Source: Bacteroidales bacterium
GTDB taxonomy: Bacteria; Bacteroidota; Bacteroidia; Bacteroidales; JAQXIO01
Assembly: GCA_029007825.1 (NCBI GenBank)
Contig: JAQXIO010000027.1
Coordinates: 21,841-85,840 of the forward strand
Reading direction: 5' to 3'
DNA: 64,000 bases
In this document: positions 1 through 9,520 of the stretch, piece after piece
Position numbering within the stretch: position 1 is the stretch's first letter
Layout: every line of letters begins with the position of its first letter
Program-made: the position numbers and the translations under genes
Notes under the pieces: generated by a model
Told to the model about the DNA's origin: nothing
Database searches by the model: none
What the model saw: only the letters and a program-made list of their open reading frames with translations

Positions 1-458
1 TGAATGATTCAAGTATCAGTCATGCAGAGATTATAAGCAGTGCATTTGCAATAGAACATGTGGATTCGTCTTATTATAATCAGTTGAGAGGATCTGTATT
101 AAAAGCTTATTTTGACGGACGTCAAATCCGGCGTATATTTGTTGACGGTAATGCCGAATCCATTTTTTATCCGGAAGAGAAGGATAGCTCTCTGATCGGG
201 GTGAATAAAACTAAGAGCGGCTTCTTGTCGATCGATATAAAAGATAATAAGCTGGAACGATTAACTCTATGGCCTCAGTCAGAAGGGACGTTGATACCGT
301 TGGAGCAATCTACCGAAACGGATCGTTTCTTTAGTGATTTTAACTGGAATCCGGAATTGCGTCCTACGGACCGGTATGATATTTTCAGGGTGAAAAGTGT
401 TCCTGAGAATGTAAAGAAAGACCGGGATAAGAAAAGTAAGTTTGATGAAGACGAATAA
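1..458 (+). CDS. OstA/LptA-like protein, C-terminal part (5' end outside window)
   Basis: The reading frame is open from base 3 and runs to a TAA at 456-458, so only the last 151 residues are visible. The visible part has repeating beta-strand-like segments (for example GRQIRRIFVDGNAESIFYP) and ends with the block NPELRPTDRYDIF followed by a charged tail. This resembles the OstA-like proteins that precede mutL in Bacteroidales genomes, which belong to the LptA/LptD-type lipopolysaccharide transport fold and are expected in the periplasm. The internal GTG at 60 is not a start, because homology-like sequence continues upstream of it. The gene lies 14 bp ahead of the next gene on the same strand, so they are probably co-transcribed. 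The family assignment rests on recognition of the C-terminus and gene order only. Confidence 0.65.
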   Translation, partial: NDSSISHAEIISSAFAIEHVDSSYYNQLRGSVLKAYFDGRQIRRIFVDGNAESIFYPEEKDSSLIGVNKTKSGFLSIDIKDNKLERLTLWPQSEGTLIPLEQSTETDRFFSDFNWNPELRPTDRYDIFRVKSVPENVKKDRDKKSKFDEDE

Positions 459-472
459 AAATTATAAGCGAT

Positions 473-778
473 ATGTCGATATTTTTCTTTTATAACAATC
501 GTAAGCCCAGAAAATATGAGCATAAGCCTATTTATTGGGACCCCAGAAAAGAGGCTTTGGACGAGCGAATTGCTAAAATAAAGAAGGAGATGGGCATTGA
601 GGAAGAAGATAAGGAGTCTTACAAACCTTCGATAAAGGGAAGTTTTGTAAACGCCAGCCCTCATTTGAAACGTAAGTTAGATAAAGGTGAAGACCGGGAG
701 AAAAGAAAATCCAGAAATATTATTATTGCTGTTATTCTGGTGATTTTGTTGGTCGTTGCATATTATATGTATTTCTGA
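473..778 (+). CDS. Small membrane-anchored protein of unknown function
   Basis: A 101-residue protein with a highly charged N-terminal part (many Lys, Glu and Arg) and one C-terminal hydrophobic segment, about residues 81-101, ending in YYMYF. This is the layout of a tail-anchored or single-pass protein with the charged part probably cytoplasmic. I do not recognise a named domain. It sits 14 bp after the OstA-like gene and 6 bp before mutL, so all three are likely one transcript. Codon use matches the neighbours. No function can be inferred beyond its position between an envelope gene and a repair gene. Confidence 0.7.
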   Translation: MSIFFFYNNRKPRKYEHKPIYWDPRKEALDERIAKIKKEMGIEEEDKESYKPSIKGSFVNASPHLKRKLDKGEDREKRKSRNIIIAVILVILLVVAYYMYF

Positions 779-784
779 TAAATC

Positions 785-2629
785 ATGAGTGACATCATTC
801 GATTATTGCCCGATTCTATTGCTAATCAGATTGCTGCCGGTGAAGTGATTCAGCGTCCTTCTTCCGTTGTGAAAGAGCTGGTGGAGAACTCAGTCGATGC
901 TGGTGCGAAAACTATATCTGTAATTATCAGAGATGCCGGAAAAACGTTGATTCGTGTGCTTGATGACGGAGTGGGGATGTCAGACACAGATGCCCGGATG
1001 GCTTTTGAGCGTCATGCGACATCGAAGATTAAGGATGCTGCGGACTTATTTAATTTACACTCTTTCGGATTCAGGGGGGAAGCATTGGCATCGATAGTGG
1101 CAATTGCGCAAGTAGATTTACGGACGAGAAAAGAGGGACAGGAATTGGGTATTCATATTGAATACGCCGGCTCAAAACTACTTGCTTCGGAGTCTGTAGC
1201 TTGTCCTGTCGGTTGTGATTTTCAGGTAAAGAATCTTTTTTTTAATGTGCCTGCACGCCGTAAGTTTCTGAAATCTAATGATACGGAGTTCAGGAATATT
1301 TTGAATGAATTTGAACGTGTCGTTTTGATTCATCCCGAAATAGAATTTCATCTTATTCATAACGATATAGAGCTTTATACATACCGGGAAGCTGTTTTAA
1401 AGAAAAGGATTGAGGACGTGTTCGGTAAAAATCTTTCTCAGTCTTTATTATCATTGGATATTGACACGAGTCTTGTTAATGTGAAGGGATTTGTTTCGAC
1501 TCCCGGCTTTGCAAAAAAACGAGGATATCAGCAGTATTTCTTTGTGAATGGACGTTTTATGAAACACCCTTATTTTCATAAAGCAGTGCTTTCTGCCTTC
1601 GATAAAATTATTGAGCCGGATGAAATGCCGTCTTATTTTATAAGTCTGAATGTTGATCCTCAAACAATCGATGTGAATATACACCCGACCAAGACTGAAA
1701 TTAAGTTTGAGAATGAAAAGGCAATATGGCAGATTCTTAATTCGCTCGTGCGAGAGACACTTTGTAAAAGTAGTTCTATTCCTAATCTTGACTTCAATCA
1801 GGACGATGCGATTGATATTCCGGTATATACCGGTAAGCCGGTTTCGGTGCAGCCTCCTCATGTACAGGTAAACCCTAATTATAACCCTTTTAATACAGCA
1901 GATAAAAGATCTTATGAACGTGAAACTGTTGATTGGGAAAAGTTATATACGCCTGCTTCTGCCGGGAAAAAGAATGTTCTTCCACCGGAGGATGATGTAC
2001 TGCTTTCTTCTGGTGGGGAAATACGTGTGCCGGAGCAATTGTCGTTATCGCCGGAATTTAGTCCCGGAAGTACATCTTATTTCCAGTTCCGGGGTCGGTA
2101 TATAGTGAGTTCGTTAAGTTCCGGACTTGTTTTGATTGATCAGCACCGTGCACATATGCGTATATTGTATGACGGGTATGTTGCAAATATAATAAACAAG
2201 AAAAAGGTCTCCGAACGATTGCTTTTTCCGGAAACGATTGAAGTTTCATCGGAAGAGGCGCTGGTTATTTCTTCTATTCCGGAGGAGATAGAATACGCAG
2301 GTTTCGATCTTTGCTTTCTTGGAAATAATACATATTCTATAAATGCTCTTCCTTCGGGAATAGAGCCTTCCAGTGCGGCGGCTCTTCTTAAATCGATGTT
2401 ACATAATGCTATTGAAGTGGGATGTGAGGTACAGGACGAAATTGTCGATGCTATTGCAATGTCGCTTGCAAAGGCTGCGGCAATTCCGTATAATAAGATT
2501 TTGTCAGGAGAAGAGATGGATTATATCGTTGCTTCGCTTTTCGCTTCATCATCACCGAATTATACACCAGACGGAAAAAATGTTTTAATTACTATTTCCG
2601 ATCAGGAACTTCGTAACCGGTTTAAGTAA
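785..2629 (+). CDS. mutL: DNA mismatch repair protein MutL
   Basis: A 614-residue MutL, the ATPase that links MutS mismatch recognition to strand processing. The N-terminal GHKL ATPase motifs are intact: ELVENSVDAGA near residue 38, DDGVGM near residue 63, HATSKI near 80 and FGFRGEAL near 96. A variable linker spans roughly residues 335-430. The C-terminal dimerisation domain follows. The usual endonuclease motif DQHA(X)2E(X)4E reads DQHRAHMRILYD at 452-463, so both acidic positions after DQH are changed. The later ACxxA and CPHGRP-type motifs read AKAAA (562-566) and TPDGK (594-598). The protein therefore looks nuclease-deficient, like MutL of MutH-using bacteria. The start ATG lies 6 bp after the small membrane protein gene. 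Confidence 0.95.
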   Translation: MSDIIRLLPDSIANQIAAGEVIQRPSSVVKELVENSVDAGAKTISVIIRDAGKTLIRVLDDGVGMSDTDARMAFERHATSKIKDAADLFNLHSFGFRGEALASIVAIAQVDLRTRKEGQELGIHIEYAGSKLLASESVACPVGCDFQVKNLFFNVPARRKFLKSNDTEFRNILNEFERVVLIHPEIEFHLIHNDIELYTYREAVLKKRIEDVFGKNLSQSLLSLDIDTSLVNVKGFVSTPGFAKKRGYQQYFFVNGRFMKHPYFHKAVLSAFDKIIEPDEMPSYFISLNVDPQTIDVNIHPTKTEIKFENEKAIWQILNSLVRETLCKSSSIPNLDFNQDDAIDIPVYTGKPVSVQPPHVQVNPNYNPFNTADKRSYERETVDWEKLYTPASAGKKNVLPPEDDVLLSSGGEIRVPEQLSLSPEFSPGSTSYFQFRGRYIVSSLSSGLVLIDQHRAHMRILYDGYVANIINKKKVSERLLFPETIEVSSEEALVISSIPEEIEYAGFDLCFLGNNTYSINALPSGIEPSSAAALLKSMLHNAIEVGCEVQDEIVDAIAMSLAKAAAIPYNKILSGEEMDYIVASLFASSSPNYTPDGKNVLITISDQELRNRFK

Positions 2630-2722
2630 ATCCTGCTTTTTAGGAGATGCCGAATTTCGGTTTGAAATTTTTATTAAACCGGAGCTTCTATTCTTTCTGT
2701 CGATTTTTTTTACTCCAAACTA

Positions 2723-2751
2723 TTGTATATCAGAAATTATTAGTACTTTTG
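2723..2751 (+). promoter_or_regulatory. Bacteroidota-type promoter of the ribosomal superoperon
   Basis: TTG at 2723-2725 and TACTTTTG at 2744-2751 are separated by 18 bases, matching the -33 TTG / -7 TAnnTTTG promoter known for Bacteroides. Transcription would start near 2758, leaving a leader of about 58 bases before rpsL. The 186-base gap between mutL and rpsL also holds a weak hairpin (CGGTTT at 2658-2663 with AAACCG at 2676-2681) that might end the mutL transcript but lacks a clear T-run after it. Confidence 0.7.
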
Positions 2752-2815
2752 CACCTCAGTTTGTGCAGAAGTCTCAAACATATATAGTGAAAATATAGTT
2801 TAAAAAATTAGTAAA

Positions 2816-3220
2816 ATGCCTACTATTCAGCAATTAGTAAGAAAAGGACGTGAGTCTTTAGAAGTTAATGGTAAGTCGCCTGCGCTGGATGCCTGTCCTC
2901 AGAGACGTGGTGTATGCGTAAGGGTTTATACCACTACACCTAAGAAGCCGAACTCAGCAATGCGTAAAGTTGCTCGTGTGCGTTTGACCAATGGAAAAGA
3001 GGTGAACTCATATATTCCGGGAGAAGGTCATAACCTGCAGGAACACTCAATCGTGTTGGTTCGCGGCGGTCGTGTTAAGGACCTTCCGGGTGTTCGCTAC
3101 CACATCATTAGAGGAACATTGGATACAGCCGGTGTAAACGGCCGTACTCAGCGTCGTTCCAAATATGGAGCAAAACGCCCCAAAGCTGGAGCAGCACCAG
3201 CAGCAAAAGGTAAGAAATAA
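2816..3220 (+). CDS. rpsL: 30S ribosomal protein S12
   Basis: A 134-residue S12, the decoding-centre protein of the small subunit. The [12 protein letters not shown]-terminus and [19 protein letters not shown] block are typical. The lysine in PKKPNSA that is mutated in streptomycin-resistant strains has the wild-type residue. The C-terminus carries an Ala/Lys-rich extension (APAAKGKK). It is the first gene of the superoperon, after the promoter at 2723-2751. Confidence 0.98.
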   Translation: MPTIQQLVRKGRESLEVNGKSPALDACPQRRGVCVRVYTTTPKKPNSAMRKVARVRLTNGKEVNSYIPGEGHNLQEHSIVLVRGGRVKDLPGVRYHIIRGTLDTAGVNGRTQRRSKYGAKRPKAGAAPAAKGKK

Positions 3221-3279
3221 GAGACCTTTTGTAAAAACAGAGATTTAAAAATTGTAGAATTAGGCTATAAGGTTGAGTA

Positions 3280-3301
3280 AATAACTCCGGCGGGAGTTAT
3301 T
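3280..3301 (+). promoter_or_regulatory. Intercistronic stem-loop between rpsL and rpsG
   Basis: AATAACTCC at 3280-3288 pairs perfectly with GGAGTTATT at 3293-3301 across a 4-base GGCG loop. There is no T-run after it, so it is not an ordinary terminator. It lies in the 123-base rpsL-rpsG gap, 42 bases ahead of the rpsG start. In E. coli the S12-S7 intercistronic region is the S7 repressor site; an analogous role here is inference. Confidence 0.5.
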
Positions 3302-3343
3302 GAAGTAAAACGAAACAGCCATTTTGATTTAAAATTATTAGAA

Positions 3344-3820
3344 ATGAGAAAAGCAAAGCCCAAAAAAAGACAGGTTCTTCCTGATCCGGTCTTTGGTGAT
3401 GTGAAGGTTACTAAATTTGTGAACCATTTAATGTATGATGGAAAAAAAGGTGTTGCCTTCAATATTTTTTATACAGCTTTAGATGTAGTTAAGGCTAAAA
3501 TGCCTAACGAAGAAAAGTCTTCTCTCGAAATATGGAAAGCGGCTCTCGACAATATTACTCCACAAGTCGAAGTGAAATCACGCCGTGTCGGTGGTGCAAC
3601 ATTTCAGGTTCCTACCGAAATTCGTCCCGATCGTAAAGAATCAATTTCAATGAAAAATCTTATCCTCTATGCCCGTAAAAGAGGTGGAAAGAGTATGGCG
3701 GAAAAACTGGCCAGTGAGATTGTTGATGCATTCAACTCTCAAGGTGGTTCGTTTAAACGTAAAGAGGATATGCATAGAATGGCAGAAGCTAACCGTGCTT
3801 TTGCTCACTTTAGATTTTAA
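3344..3820 (+). CDS. rpsG: 30S ribosomal protein S7
   Basis: A 158-residue S7, the primary binder of the 16S rRNA 3' major domain. Recognised by [19 protein letters not shown] at the start, GRTV-type replaced here by [15 protein letters not shown], and the C-terminal [11 protein letters not shown]. Length is normal. It follows rpsL after a 123-base gap that holds a hairpin, and precedes fusA by 24 bp, the usual str operon order. In other bacteria S7 controls translation of this operon. Confidence 0.97.
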   Translation: MRKAKPKKRQVLPDPVFGDVKVTKFVNHLMYDGKKGVAFNIFYTALDVVKAKMPNEEKSSLEIWKAALDNITPQVEVKSRRVGGATFQVPTEIRPDRKESISMKNLILYARKRGGKSMAEKLASEIVDAFNSQGGSFKRKEDMHRMAEANRAFAHFRF

Positions 3821-3844
3821 TTAATTACAAGGAAGAAATAAAAG

Positions 3845-5974
3845 ATGGCAAAAGGTTCAGATCAACTTTTGAAGTACACAAGAAATATCGGTATCATGGC
3901 TCACATTGATGCCGGTAAAACGACAACTTCGGAGCGTATTCTTTTTTATACAGGTTTGACTCACAAAATCGGTGAGGTGCACGATGGTGCCGCTACCATG
4001 GACTGGATGGAGCAGGAGCAGGAACGTGGTATCACGATCACTTCGGCTGCGACAACAACGTGGTGGAACTATTTGAATGAAAAATATAAAATCAATTTGA
4101 TTGATACTCCGGGGCACGTGGACTTTACCGTAGAGGTAGAACGTTCATTGCGTATTCTTGATGGTGCGGTTGCAACATTCTGTGCGGTAGGTGGCGTAGA
4201 GCCACAGTCTGAAACAGTATGGCGTCAGGCTGATAAGTATAATGTACCCCGTATCGGATATGTGAATAAAATGGACCGTTCAGGCGCAAACTTCTTTGAG
4301 GTCGTTCGCCAGTTGAAAGATGTTTTAGGTGCAAATCCGTGTCCTATTCAGATACCTATCGGTGCAGAAGAAAAATTTAAAGGTGTTGTCGATCTTATCA
4401 AGATGAAAGCTATTTTCTGGCATGATGAGACGATGGGTGCTGATTATACAGAAGAAGAAATTCCGGCAGACTTATTATCTGAAGCTCAGGAATGGAGAGA
4501 AAAAATGCTGGAGGCCATTGCAGAATGCGATGATGCTTTGATGGAAAAATTCTTTGATGATCCTTCTTCGATTACGGAAGAAGAGATTCAGACGGCTATC
4601 CGCAAAGGAACTCTTTCTATGAAGATCAATCCGATGATTTGTGGTTCTTCTTTTAAGAATAAGGGTGTTCAGAAACTGTTGGATGCTGTTTGTGCATATC
4701 TTCCCAGTCCTCTGGATAATCCGGTTGTGGAAGGTTCTGATCCTACTGATCCTGATAAAGTTGTAACTCGTAATGCAAGTTCTGATGAGCCTCTTTGTGC
4801 TTTGGCGTTTAAGATTGCTACGGACCCGTATGTAGGGAGACTTTGTTTCTTCCGTGTTTATTCGGGTGAATTACTTGCCGGATCGTATGTTTACAATTCC
4901 CGCTCAGGCAAAAAAGAACGTATATCTCGTCTTTTCCAAATGCACTCAAACAAACAGAATCCGAAGGATTTGATTGGTTGCGGTGATATCGGAGCAGGGG
5001 TAGGTTTTAAAGATATCCGTACTGGTGATACTCTATGTGATGAGGCTCATCCAATCGTTCTTGAATCGATGGATTTCCCTGATCCGGTTATTGGTATTGC
5101 CGTAGAGCCTAAAACACAGAAAGATTTGGATAAACTGGGTATCGGTTTGGGAAAATTGGCTGAAGAAGATCCTACTTTCCGTGTTGCAACGAATGAAGAA
5201 ACAGGACAGACGGTTATTAGTGGTATGGGTGAGCTTCACCTGGAAATTATTATCGACCGTTTGAGACGCGAATTTAAAGTAGAATGTAACCAAGGTAAAC
5301 CTCAGGTTTCTTATAAAGAGTGTATCACAAAACCGGTTGAGTTACGCGAGGTTTATAAGAAACAGACCGGTGGTCGTGGTAAATTCGCCGATATTATTGT
5401 TCGTGTCGAACCTGCTGATGAGTCGTTTGACGGAGAACTTCAGTTTGTAGATGAAGTGAAGGGTGGTAATATTCCACGTGAATTCATCCCTTCAGTGCAG
5501 AAAGGTTTCCAGCGTGCTATGAAGAATGGTGTTTTGGCCGGTTATGCATTGGATAAATTGAAAGTAACGTTGATTGATGGTTCGTATCACCCGGTTGACT
5601 CGGATCAGTTGTCATTCGAAGTTTGTGCTATTCAGGCATTCAAAAATGCCAGTGAAAAAGCAAGTCCTATGCTTCTTGAACCGATCATGAAGATTGAGGT
5701 CGTAACTCCGGAAGAAAATATGGGTGACGTTATTTCCGACTTAAACAAACGCCGCGGACAGGTAGAAGGAATGGAATCAAGTCGTTCCGGCGCCCGTGTA
5801 GTAAAAGCGAAAGCTCCGCTTGCCGAAATGTTTGGTTATGTAACGGCTTTACGTACGATTACTTCAGGTAGAGCAACTTCTACAATGACATTCTCTCATT
5901 ATGCACCTGTTTCGGCTTCAATAGCGAAAGAAGTGTTGGCAGAGGTGAAAGGTCGTGTAGATTTGGTGAAATAA
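3845..5974 (+). CDS. fusA: Elongation factor G
   Basis: A 709-residue translocation GTPase. The P-loop [12 protein letters not shown] lies near residues 19-30, DTPGHVDF near 87-94 and NKMD near 141-144, followed by domains II to [15 protein letters not shown] marks domain III. Full length with no break. It is the third gene of the str group, and no tuf gene follows before the S10 genes start, so EF-Tu must be encoded elsewhere. A 92-base gap with a large hairpin separates it from rpsJ. Confidence 0.98.
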   Translation: MAKGSDQLLKYTRNIGIMAHIDAGKTTTSERILFYTGLTHKIGEVHDGAATMDWMEQEQERGITITSAATTTWWNYLNEKYKINLIDTPGHVDFTVEVERSLRILDGAVATFCAVGGVEPQSETVWRQADKYNVPRIGYVNKMDRSGANFFEVVRQLKDVLGANPCPIQIPIGAEEKFKGVVDLIKMKAIFWHDETMGADYTEEEIPADLLSEAQEWREKMLEAIAECDDALMEKFFDDPSSITEEEIQTAIRKGTLSMKINPMICGSSFKNKGVQKLLDAVCAYLPSPLDNPVVEGSDPTDPDKVVTRNASSDEPLCALAFKIATDPYVGRLCFFRVYSGELLAGSYVYNSRSGKKERISRLFQMHSNKQNPKDLIGCGDIGAGVGFKDIRTGDTLCDEAHPIVLESMDFPDPVIGIAVEPKTQKDLDKLGIGLGKLAEEDPTFRVATNEETGQTVISGMGELHLEIIIDRLRREFKVECNQGKPQVSYKECITKPVELREVYKKQTGGRGKFADIIVRVEPADESFDGELQFVDEVKGGNIPREFIPSVQKGFQRAMKNGVLAGYALDKLKVTLIDGSYHPVDSDQLSFEVCAIQAFKNASEKASPMLLEPIMKIEVVTPEENMGDVISDLNKRRGQVEGMESSRSGARVVKAKAPLAEMFGYVTALRTITSGRATSTMTFSHYAPVSASIAKEVLAEVKGRVDLVK

Positions 5975-5981
5975 TAAAGAT

Positions 5982-6034
5982 AATACTACAGGCTGTGAAT
6001 TAGTAAATGACTCTTAATTGCGGTCTGTAGTATT
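5982..6034 (+). promoter_or_regulatory. Large stem-loop leader between fusA and rpsJ
   Basis: AATACTACAG at 5982-5991 is perfectly complementary to CTGTAGTATT at 6025-6034. The helix extends inward about seven more pairs when G-U pairs are allowed (5992-5998 with 6018-6024). No T-run follows, so it does not look like a terminator. It lies directly before the S10 gene cluster, the position where the L4-controlled S10 leader lies in E. coli. The role as a ribosomal-protein leader is inference. Confidence 0.55.
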
Positions 6035-6066
6035 CAAATAATATTTATAATAACAAATTAAAAATA

Positions 6067-6372
6067 ATGAGTCAAAAAATCAGAATCAAATTGAAGTCGT
6101 ACGATTATTCTCTGGTTGATAAATCAGCAGAAAAAATCGTTAAGACGGTAAAGATGACAGGCGCTGTTGTAAGCGGTCCTATTCCTTTGCCAACGCACAA
6201 ACGTATTTTTACAGTGAACAGGTCAACTTTTGTCAATAAGAAATCTCGTGAACAGTTTGAGCTTTCTTCTTACAAACGTTTGATTGATATTTATAGTTCG
6301 ACTGCTAAAACCGTCGATGCTCTTATGAAATTAGAGTTGCCCAGCGGTGTTGAAGTTGAAATTAAAGTTTGA
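6067..6372 (+). CDS. rpsJ: 30S ribosomal protein S10
   Basis: A 101-residue S10 of the 30S head. The sequence [20 protein letters not shown] and the ending [11 protein letters not shown] are diagnostic. It ends in a TGA stop exactly where S10 proteins end, which shows that TGA is a real stop in this genome. It opens the S10 section, with rplC 20 bp downstream. Confidence 0.98.
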   Translation: MSQKIRIKLKSYDYSLVDKSAEKIVKTVKMTGAVVSGPIPLPTHKRIFTVNRSTFVNKKSREQFELSSYKRLIDIYSSTAKTVDALMKLELPSGVEVEIKV

Positions 6373-6392
6373 TTTTTAAATAATATAGTGAA

Positions 6393-7010
6393 ATGCCAGG
6401 ATTATTAGGAAAGAAAATCGGAATGACATCCGTATTCAGTGCCGAGGGAAAAAATCTTCCATGCACTGTTATCGAAGTAGGTCCTTGTGTTGTTACTCAA
6501 ATCAAAACTCTTGAAAAAGACGGCTATGAGGCTGTTCAGGTAGGCTTTATCGACAAAAAAGAAAAGCATACGAACAAACCGGAAATGGGTCATTTCAAGA
6601 AAGCAGGAGTAACGCCCAAGAGACACTTGGCCGAGTTCAGCGGTTATGAAAATGCCTATAATATGGGCGACGTAATTACAGTAGATCTGTTTTCTGAAAC
6701 TGTATTTGTTGACGTTATAGGAACTTCTAAAGGTAAAGGATTCCAGGGCGTTGTTAAACGTCATGGGTTCGGTGGTGTAGGCCAGTCAACACACGGTCAG
6801 CACAACCGTCTGCGTGCTCCGGGTTCTGTAGGTGCTTGTTCGTACCCTGCAAAGGTATTTAAGGGAACTCGTATGGCAGGTCAGACAGGTAATGAGCGTG
6901 TAACGATTCAAAACTTACAAGTGATAAAGGTAATTCCAGAGCACAATCTTCTGTTGATTAAAGGTTCTGTTCCGGGAGCTAAAGGTTCAATCGTAATAAT
7001 TGAAAAGTAA
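6393..7010 (+). CDS. rplC: 50S ribosomal protein L3
   Basis: A 205-residue L3, which helps shape the peptidyl transferase region. [13 protein letters not shown] at the N-terminus and the conserved loop [20 protein letters not shown] are visible. It is joined directly to rplD: the TAA at 7008-7010 is followed at once by the rplD ATG, so translational coupling is likely. Confidence 0.98.
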   Translation: MPGLLGKKIGMTSVFSAEGKNLPCTVIEVGPCVVTQIKTLEKDGYEAVQVGFIDKKEKHTNKPEMGHFKKAGVTPKRHLAEFSGYENAYNMGDVITVDLFSETVFVDVIGTSKGKGFQGVVKRHGFGGVGQSTHGQHNRLRAPGSVGACSYPAKVFKGTRMAGQTGNERVTIQNLQVIKVIPEHNLLLIKGSVPGAKGSIVIIEK

Positions 7011-7640
7011 ATGGAACTGAGCGTATATAATATTAAAGGTGAAGATACCGGTAAGAAAGTGGTTCTGAATGAATCAGTTTTTGGGATTGAACCTAACGAC
7101 CATGCTTTATATTTGTCTGTAAAGCAATATATGGCAAATGGACGTCAGGGTACTCACAAATCAAAAGAGAGAAGTGAGATCTCCGGTAGTACTAGAAAGT
7201 TGATCCGCCAGAAAGGTGGCGGTGGAGCTCGTCGTGGTGATATTAATTCTCCGGTGTTAGTCGGGGGGGGCCGTGTTTTCGGACCTAAGCCTCGCGATTA
7301 CAGTTTCAAATTGAACAAAAAAGTTAAGGATTTAGCTCGTAAGTCAGCTTTGTCATATAAGGTAAAAGATAATGCCATGATTGTGGTAGAAGACTTTGCT
7401 TTTGAAAATCCTAAAACAAAGAATTTTGTGCAATTGATTGATTCCTTGAAGATTGCTGATAAAAAAGTGCTTTTGATAGTGCCGGAAAACAATAATTTCG
7501 TATATTTGTCGGCTCGAAATCTTCAAAGGGTTAAGGTTTTAACTGCAAGTGAGTTAAATACCTATGCTGTATTGGATGCTACCAGTCTGGTTGTGACTGA
7601 GAGCTCTTTGTCTATTTTGGAGAATAATTTAAATGCATAA
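7011..7640 (+). CDS. rplD: 50S ribosomal protein L4
   Basis: A 209-residue L4, lining the exit tunnel. The extended loop with [17 protein letters not shown] and the GGGGARRGD stretch corresponds to the tunnel loop that carries macrolide-resistance changes in other species; nothing abnormal is seen. The start abuts the rplC stop. L4 represses the S10 operon in enterobacteria, which makes the hairpin before rpsJ worth comparing. Confidence 0.97.
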   Translation: MELSVYNIKGEDTGKKVVLNESVFGIEPNDHALYLSVKQYMANGRQGTHKSKERSEISGSTRKLIRQKGGGGARRGDINSPVLVGGGRVFGPKPRDYSFKLNKKVKDLARKSALSYKVKDNAMIVVEDFAFENPKTKNFVQLIDSLKIADKKVLLIVPENNNFVYLSARNLQRVKVLTASELNTYAVLDATSLVVTESSLSILENNLNA

Positions 7641-7651
7641 GAAACTGAGAA

Positions 7652-7945
7652 ATGGGAATAATTATTAAACCTGTAGTTACAGAAAAGCAAACCTCTATTA
7701 CGGAAAAATTTCCGAATCGCTTTGCGTTTAAGGTTTCTCCTGATGCAAATAAGATTGAGATCAAGAATGCTGTCGAAGCTATATATAAGGTGACTGTCGT
7801 AGATGTGAATACCCTTAATTATAGCGGAAAGCGTAAAGGTCGTTATACGAAATCAGGATATATTGTAGGAAAGACTTCTGCGTTTAAGAAGGCTGTTGTT
7901 ACGTTGAAAGAAGGAGAGACAATAGATCTCTTTAGTAATATTTAA
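7652..7945 (+). CDS. rplW: 50S ribosomal protein L23
   Basis: A 97-residue L23, at the tunnel exit where trigger factor and SRP dock. IIKPVVTEKQ at the start and the internal segment VEAIYKVTVVDVNTLNYSGKRKGR are typical. Length is normal. It lies 11 bp after rplD and 8 bp before rplB, in the standard S10 order. Confidence 0.97.
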   Translation: MGIIIKPVVTEKQTSITEKFPNRFAFKVSPDANKIEIKNAVEAIYKVTVVDVNTLNYSGKRKGRYTKSGYIVGKTSAFKKAVVTLKEGETIDLFSNI

Positions 7946-7953
7946 AATAGAAA

Positions 7954-8778
7954 ATGGGAATACGTAAATTGAAGCCCACAACTCCGGGGCAGAGACACAA
8001 AGTTATTGGTGCATTTGATAAGATCACTGCAAGTGTACCAGAGAAGTCTCTTGTAGTTGGTAAAACTAAATCTGGCGGACGAAATAACCAAGGTAAAATG
8101 ACCATGCGTTATCTCGGAGGCGGACACAAACAAAAGTACAGATTTATCGATTTCAAGAGAAGTAAAGATGGAATTCCTGCAGTAGTAAAGACAATTGAAT
8201 ATGATCCGAACAGATCGTCTCGTATTGCTTTGCTATTTTATGCCGATGGTGAAAAGACTTATATCGTAGCACCAGACGGTTTGACAGTGAACCAGACAGT
8301 GATGTCGGGATCTAATGCGGCTCCCGAAGTTGGGAATTGTTTGCCTTTGGCAGATATTCCTGTAGGTACAATTATTCATAACATCGAATTGCGTCCGGGA
8401 CAAGGAGCTAAACTTGTTCGTTCGGCAGGTGTTTTTGCTCAGCTGACTTCGAAAGAAGGAGCATATGCCATTATAAAAATGCCTTCAGGTGAGACCAGAA
8501 AAATTTTAGCTACATGTAAGGCTACTATTGGAAGTGTCGGCAATTCAGATCACGCTCTTGAAAAATCAGGAAAGGCTGGTCGTTCTAGATGGCTTGGACG
8601 TCGTCCTCATAACCGTGGTGTTGTAATGAATCCTGTAGATCACCCGATGGGTGGTGGTGAAGGACGTGCTTCTGGAGGACATCCGAGATCTCGTACAGGC
8701 CTTTATGCTAAGGGCTTGAAGACAAGAGCTCCGAAGAAACATTCTTCGAAATATATTATTGAGAGAAGAAAGAAGTAA
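7954..8778 (+). CDS. rplB: 50S ribosomal protein L2
   Basis: A 274-residue L2, needed for subunit joining and peptidyl transfer. The segments [23 protein letters not shown] and the C-terminal [20 protein letters not shown], which holds the conserved functional histidine, are intact. Full length, 8 bp after rplW. Confidence 0.98.
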   Translation: MGIRKLKPTTPGQRHKVIGAFDKITASVPEKSLVVGKTKSGGRNNQGKMTMRYLGGGHKQKYRFIDFKRSKDGIPAVVKTIEYDPNRSSRIALLFYADGEKTYIVAPDGLTVNQTVMSGSNAAPEVGNCLPLADIPVGTIIHNIELRPGQGAKLVRSAGVFAQLTSKEGAYAIIKMPSGETRKILATCKATIGSVGNSDHALEKSGKAGRSRWLGRRPHNRGVVMNPVDHPMGGGEGRASGGHPRSRTGLYAKGLKTRAPKKHSSKYIIERRKK

Positions 8779-8797
8779 TCTGATTAATTGAAAAACT

Positions 8798-9067
8798 ATG
8801 AGTCGATCACTTAAAAAAGGCCCTTATATAAATGTCAAACTTGAAAAGAAAGTTTTGGCAATGAATGAGTCAGGAAAAAAATCCGTTGTTAAGACTTGGG
8901 CGAGAGCGTCAATGATTTCGCCTGATTTTGTAGGCCATACGATTGCCGTACACAACGGAAACAAATTTATTCCTGTATATGTAACTGAAAATATGGTTGG
9001 TCATAAACTGGGAGAGTTTTCACCGACGCGTAATTTCAGAGGTCATGCCGGTAACAAGAAAAAATAA
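8798..9067 (+). CDS. rpsS: 30S ribosomal protein S19
   Basis: An 89-residue S19 of the 30S head, binding together with S13. [12 protein letters not shown] and the ending [15 protein letters not shown] are diagnostic. It lies 19 bp after rplB. No Shine-Dalgarno sequence precedes it, as for most genes of this operon. Confidence 0.98.
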   Translation: MSRSLKKGPYINVKLEKKVLAMNESGKKSVVKTWARASMISPDFVGHTIAVHNGNKFIPVYVTENMVGHKLGEFSPTRNFRGHAGNKKK

Positions 9068-9108
9068 CAGGCATTTAGAATTTCTGGAAATGAATAAAAT
9101 CAAATAAA

Positions 9109-9513
9109 ATGGGTGCTAGAAAAAGAATATCAGCTGAAAAAAGAAAGGAAGCTTTGAAAAGCCAATACTTTGCTAAGCTAAATAATGTTCCGACCTCTCC
9201 TAGAAAGATGCGCTTGGTTGCAGATATGGTGCGTGGTATGGAAGTATTTAAAGCTCTTGGCGTATTGAAGTTTTCAGCAAAAGAAGCTTCCGGTAGAATT
9301 GAAAAACTATTGCGCTCGGCTATTGCGAATTGGGAACAAAAGAATGAACGCAAGGCAGAAAGCGGAGAGTTGTATATCTCCTCTATCGCAGTAGATTCTG
9401 CAACAATGTTGAAACGTTTGCGTCCCGCTCCTCAAGGTCGTGGCTACAGAATACGCAAGCGTTCAAATCATGTGACTTTGTTTGTAGATACTAATAAAGA
9501 AACTCAAAATTAA
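9109..9513 (+). CDS. rplV: 50S ribosomal protein L22
   Basis: A 134-residue L22, a tunnel-lining protein. The N-terminal [16 protein letters not shown] extension is the form seen in Bacteroidota; [18 protein letters not shown] and the C-terminal hairpin [17 protein letters not shown] are conserved. It lies 41 bp after rpsS, one of the longer gaps in this stretch, with A-rich sequence before the start. Confidence 0.97.
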   Translation: MGARKRISAEKRKEALKSQYFAKLNNVPTSPRKMRLVADMVRGMEVFKALGVLKFSAKEASGRIEKLLRSAIANWEQKNERKAESGELYISSIAVDSATMLKRLRPAPQGRGYRIRKRSNHVTLFVDTNKETQN

Positions 9514-9520
9514 TTGGCAG

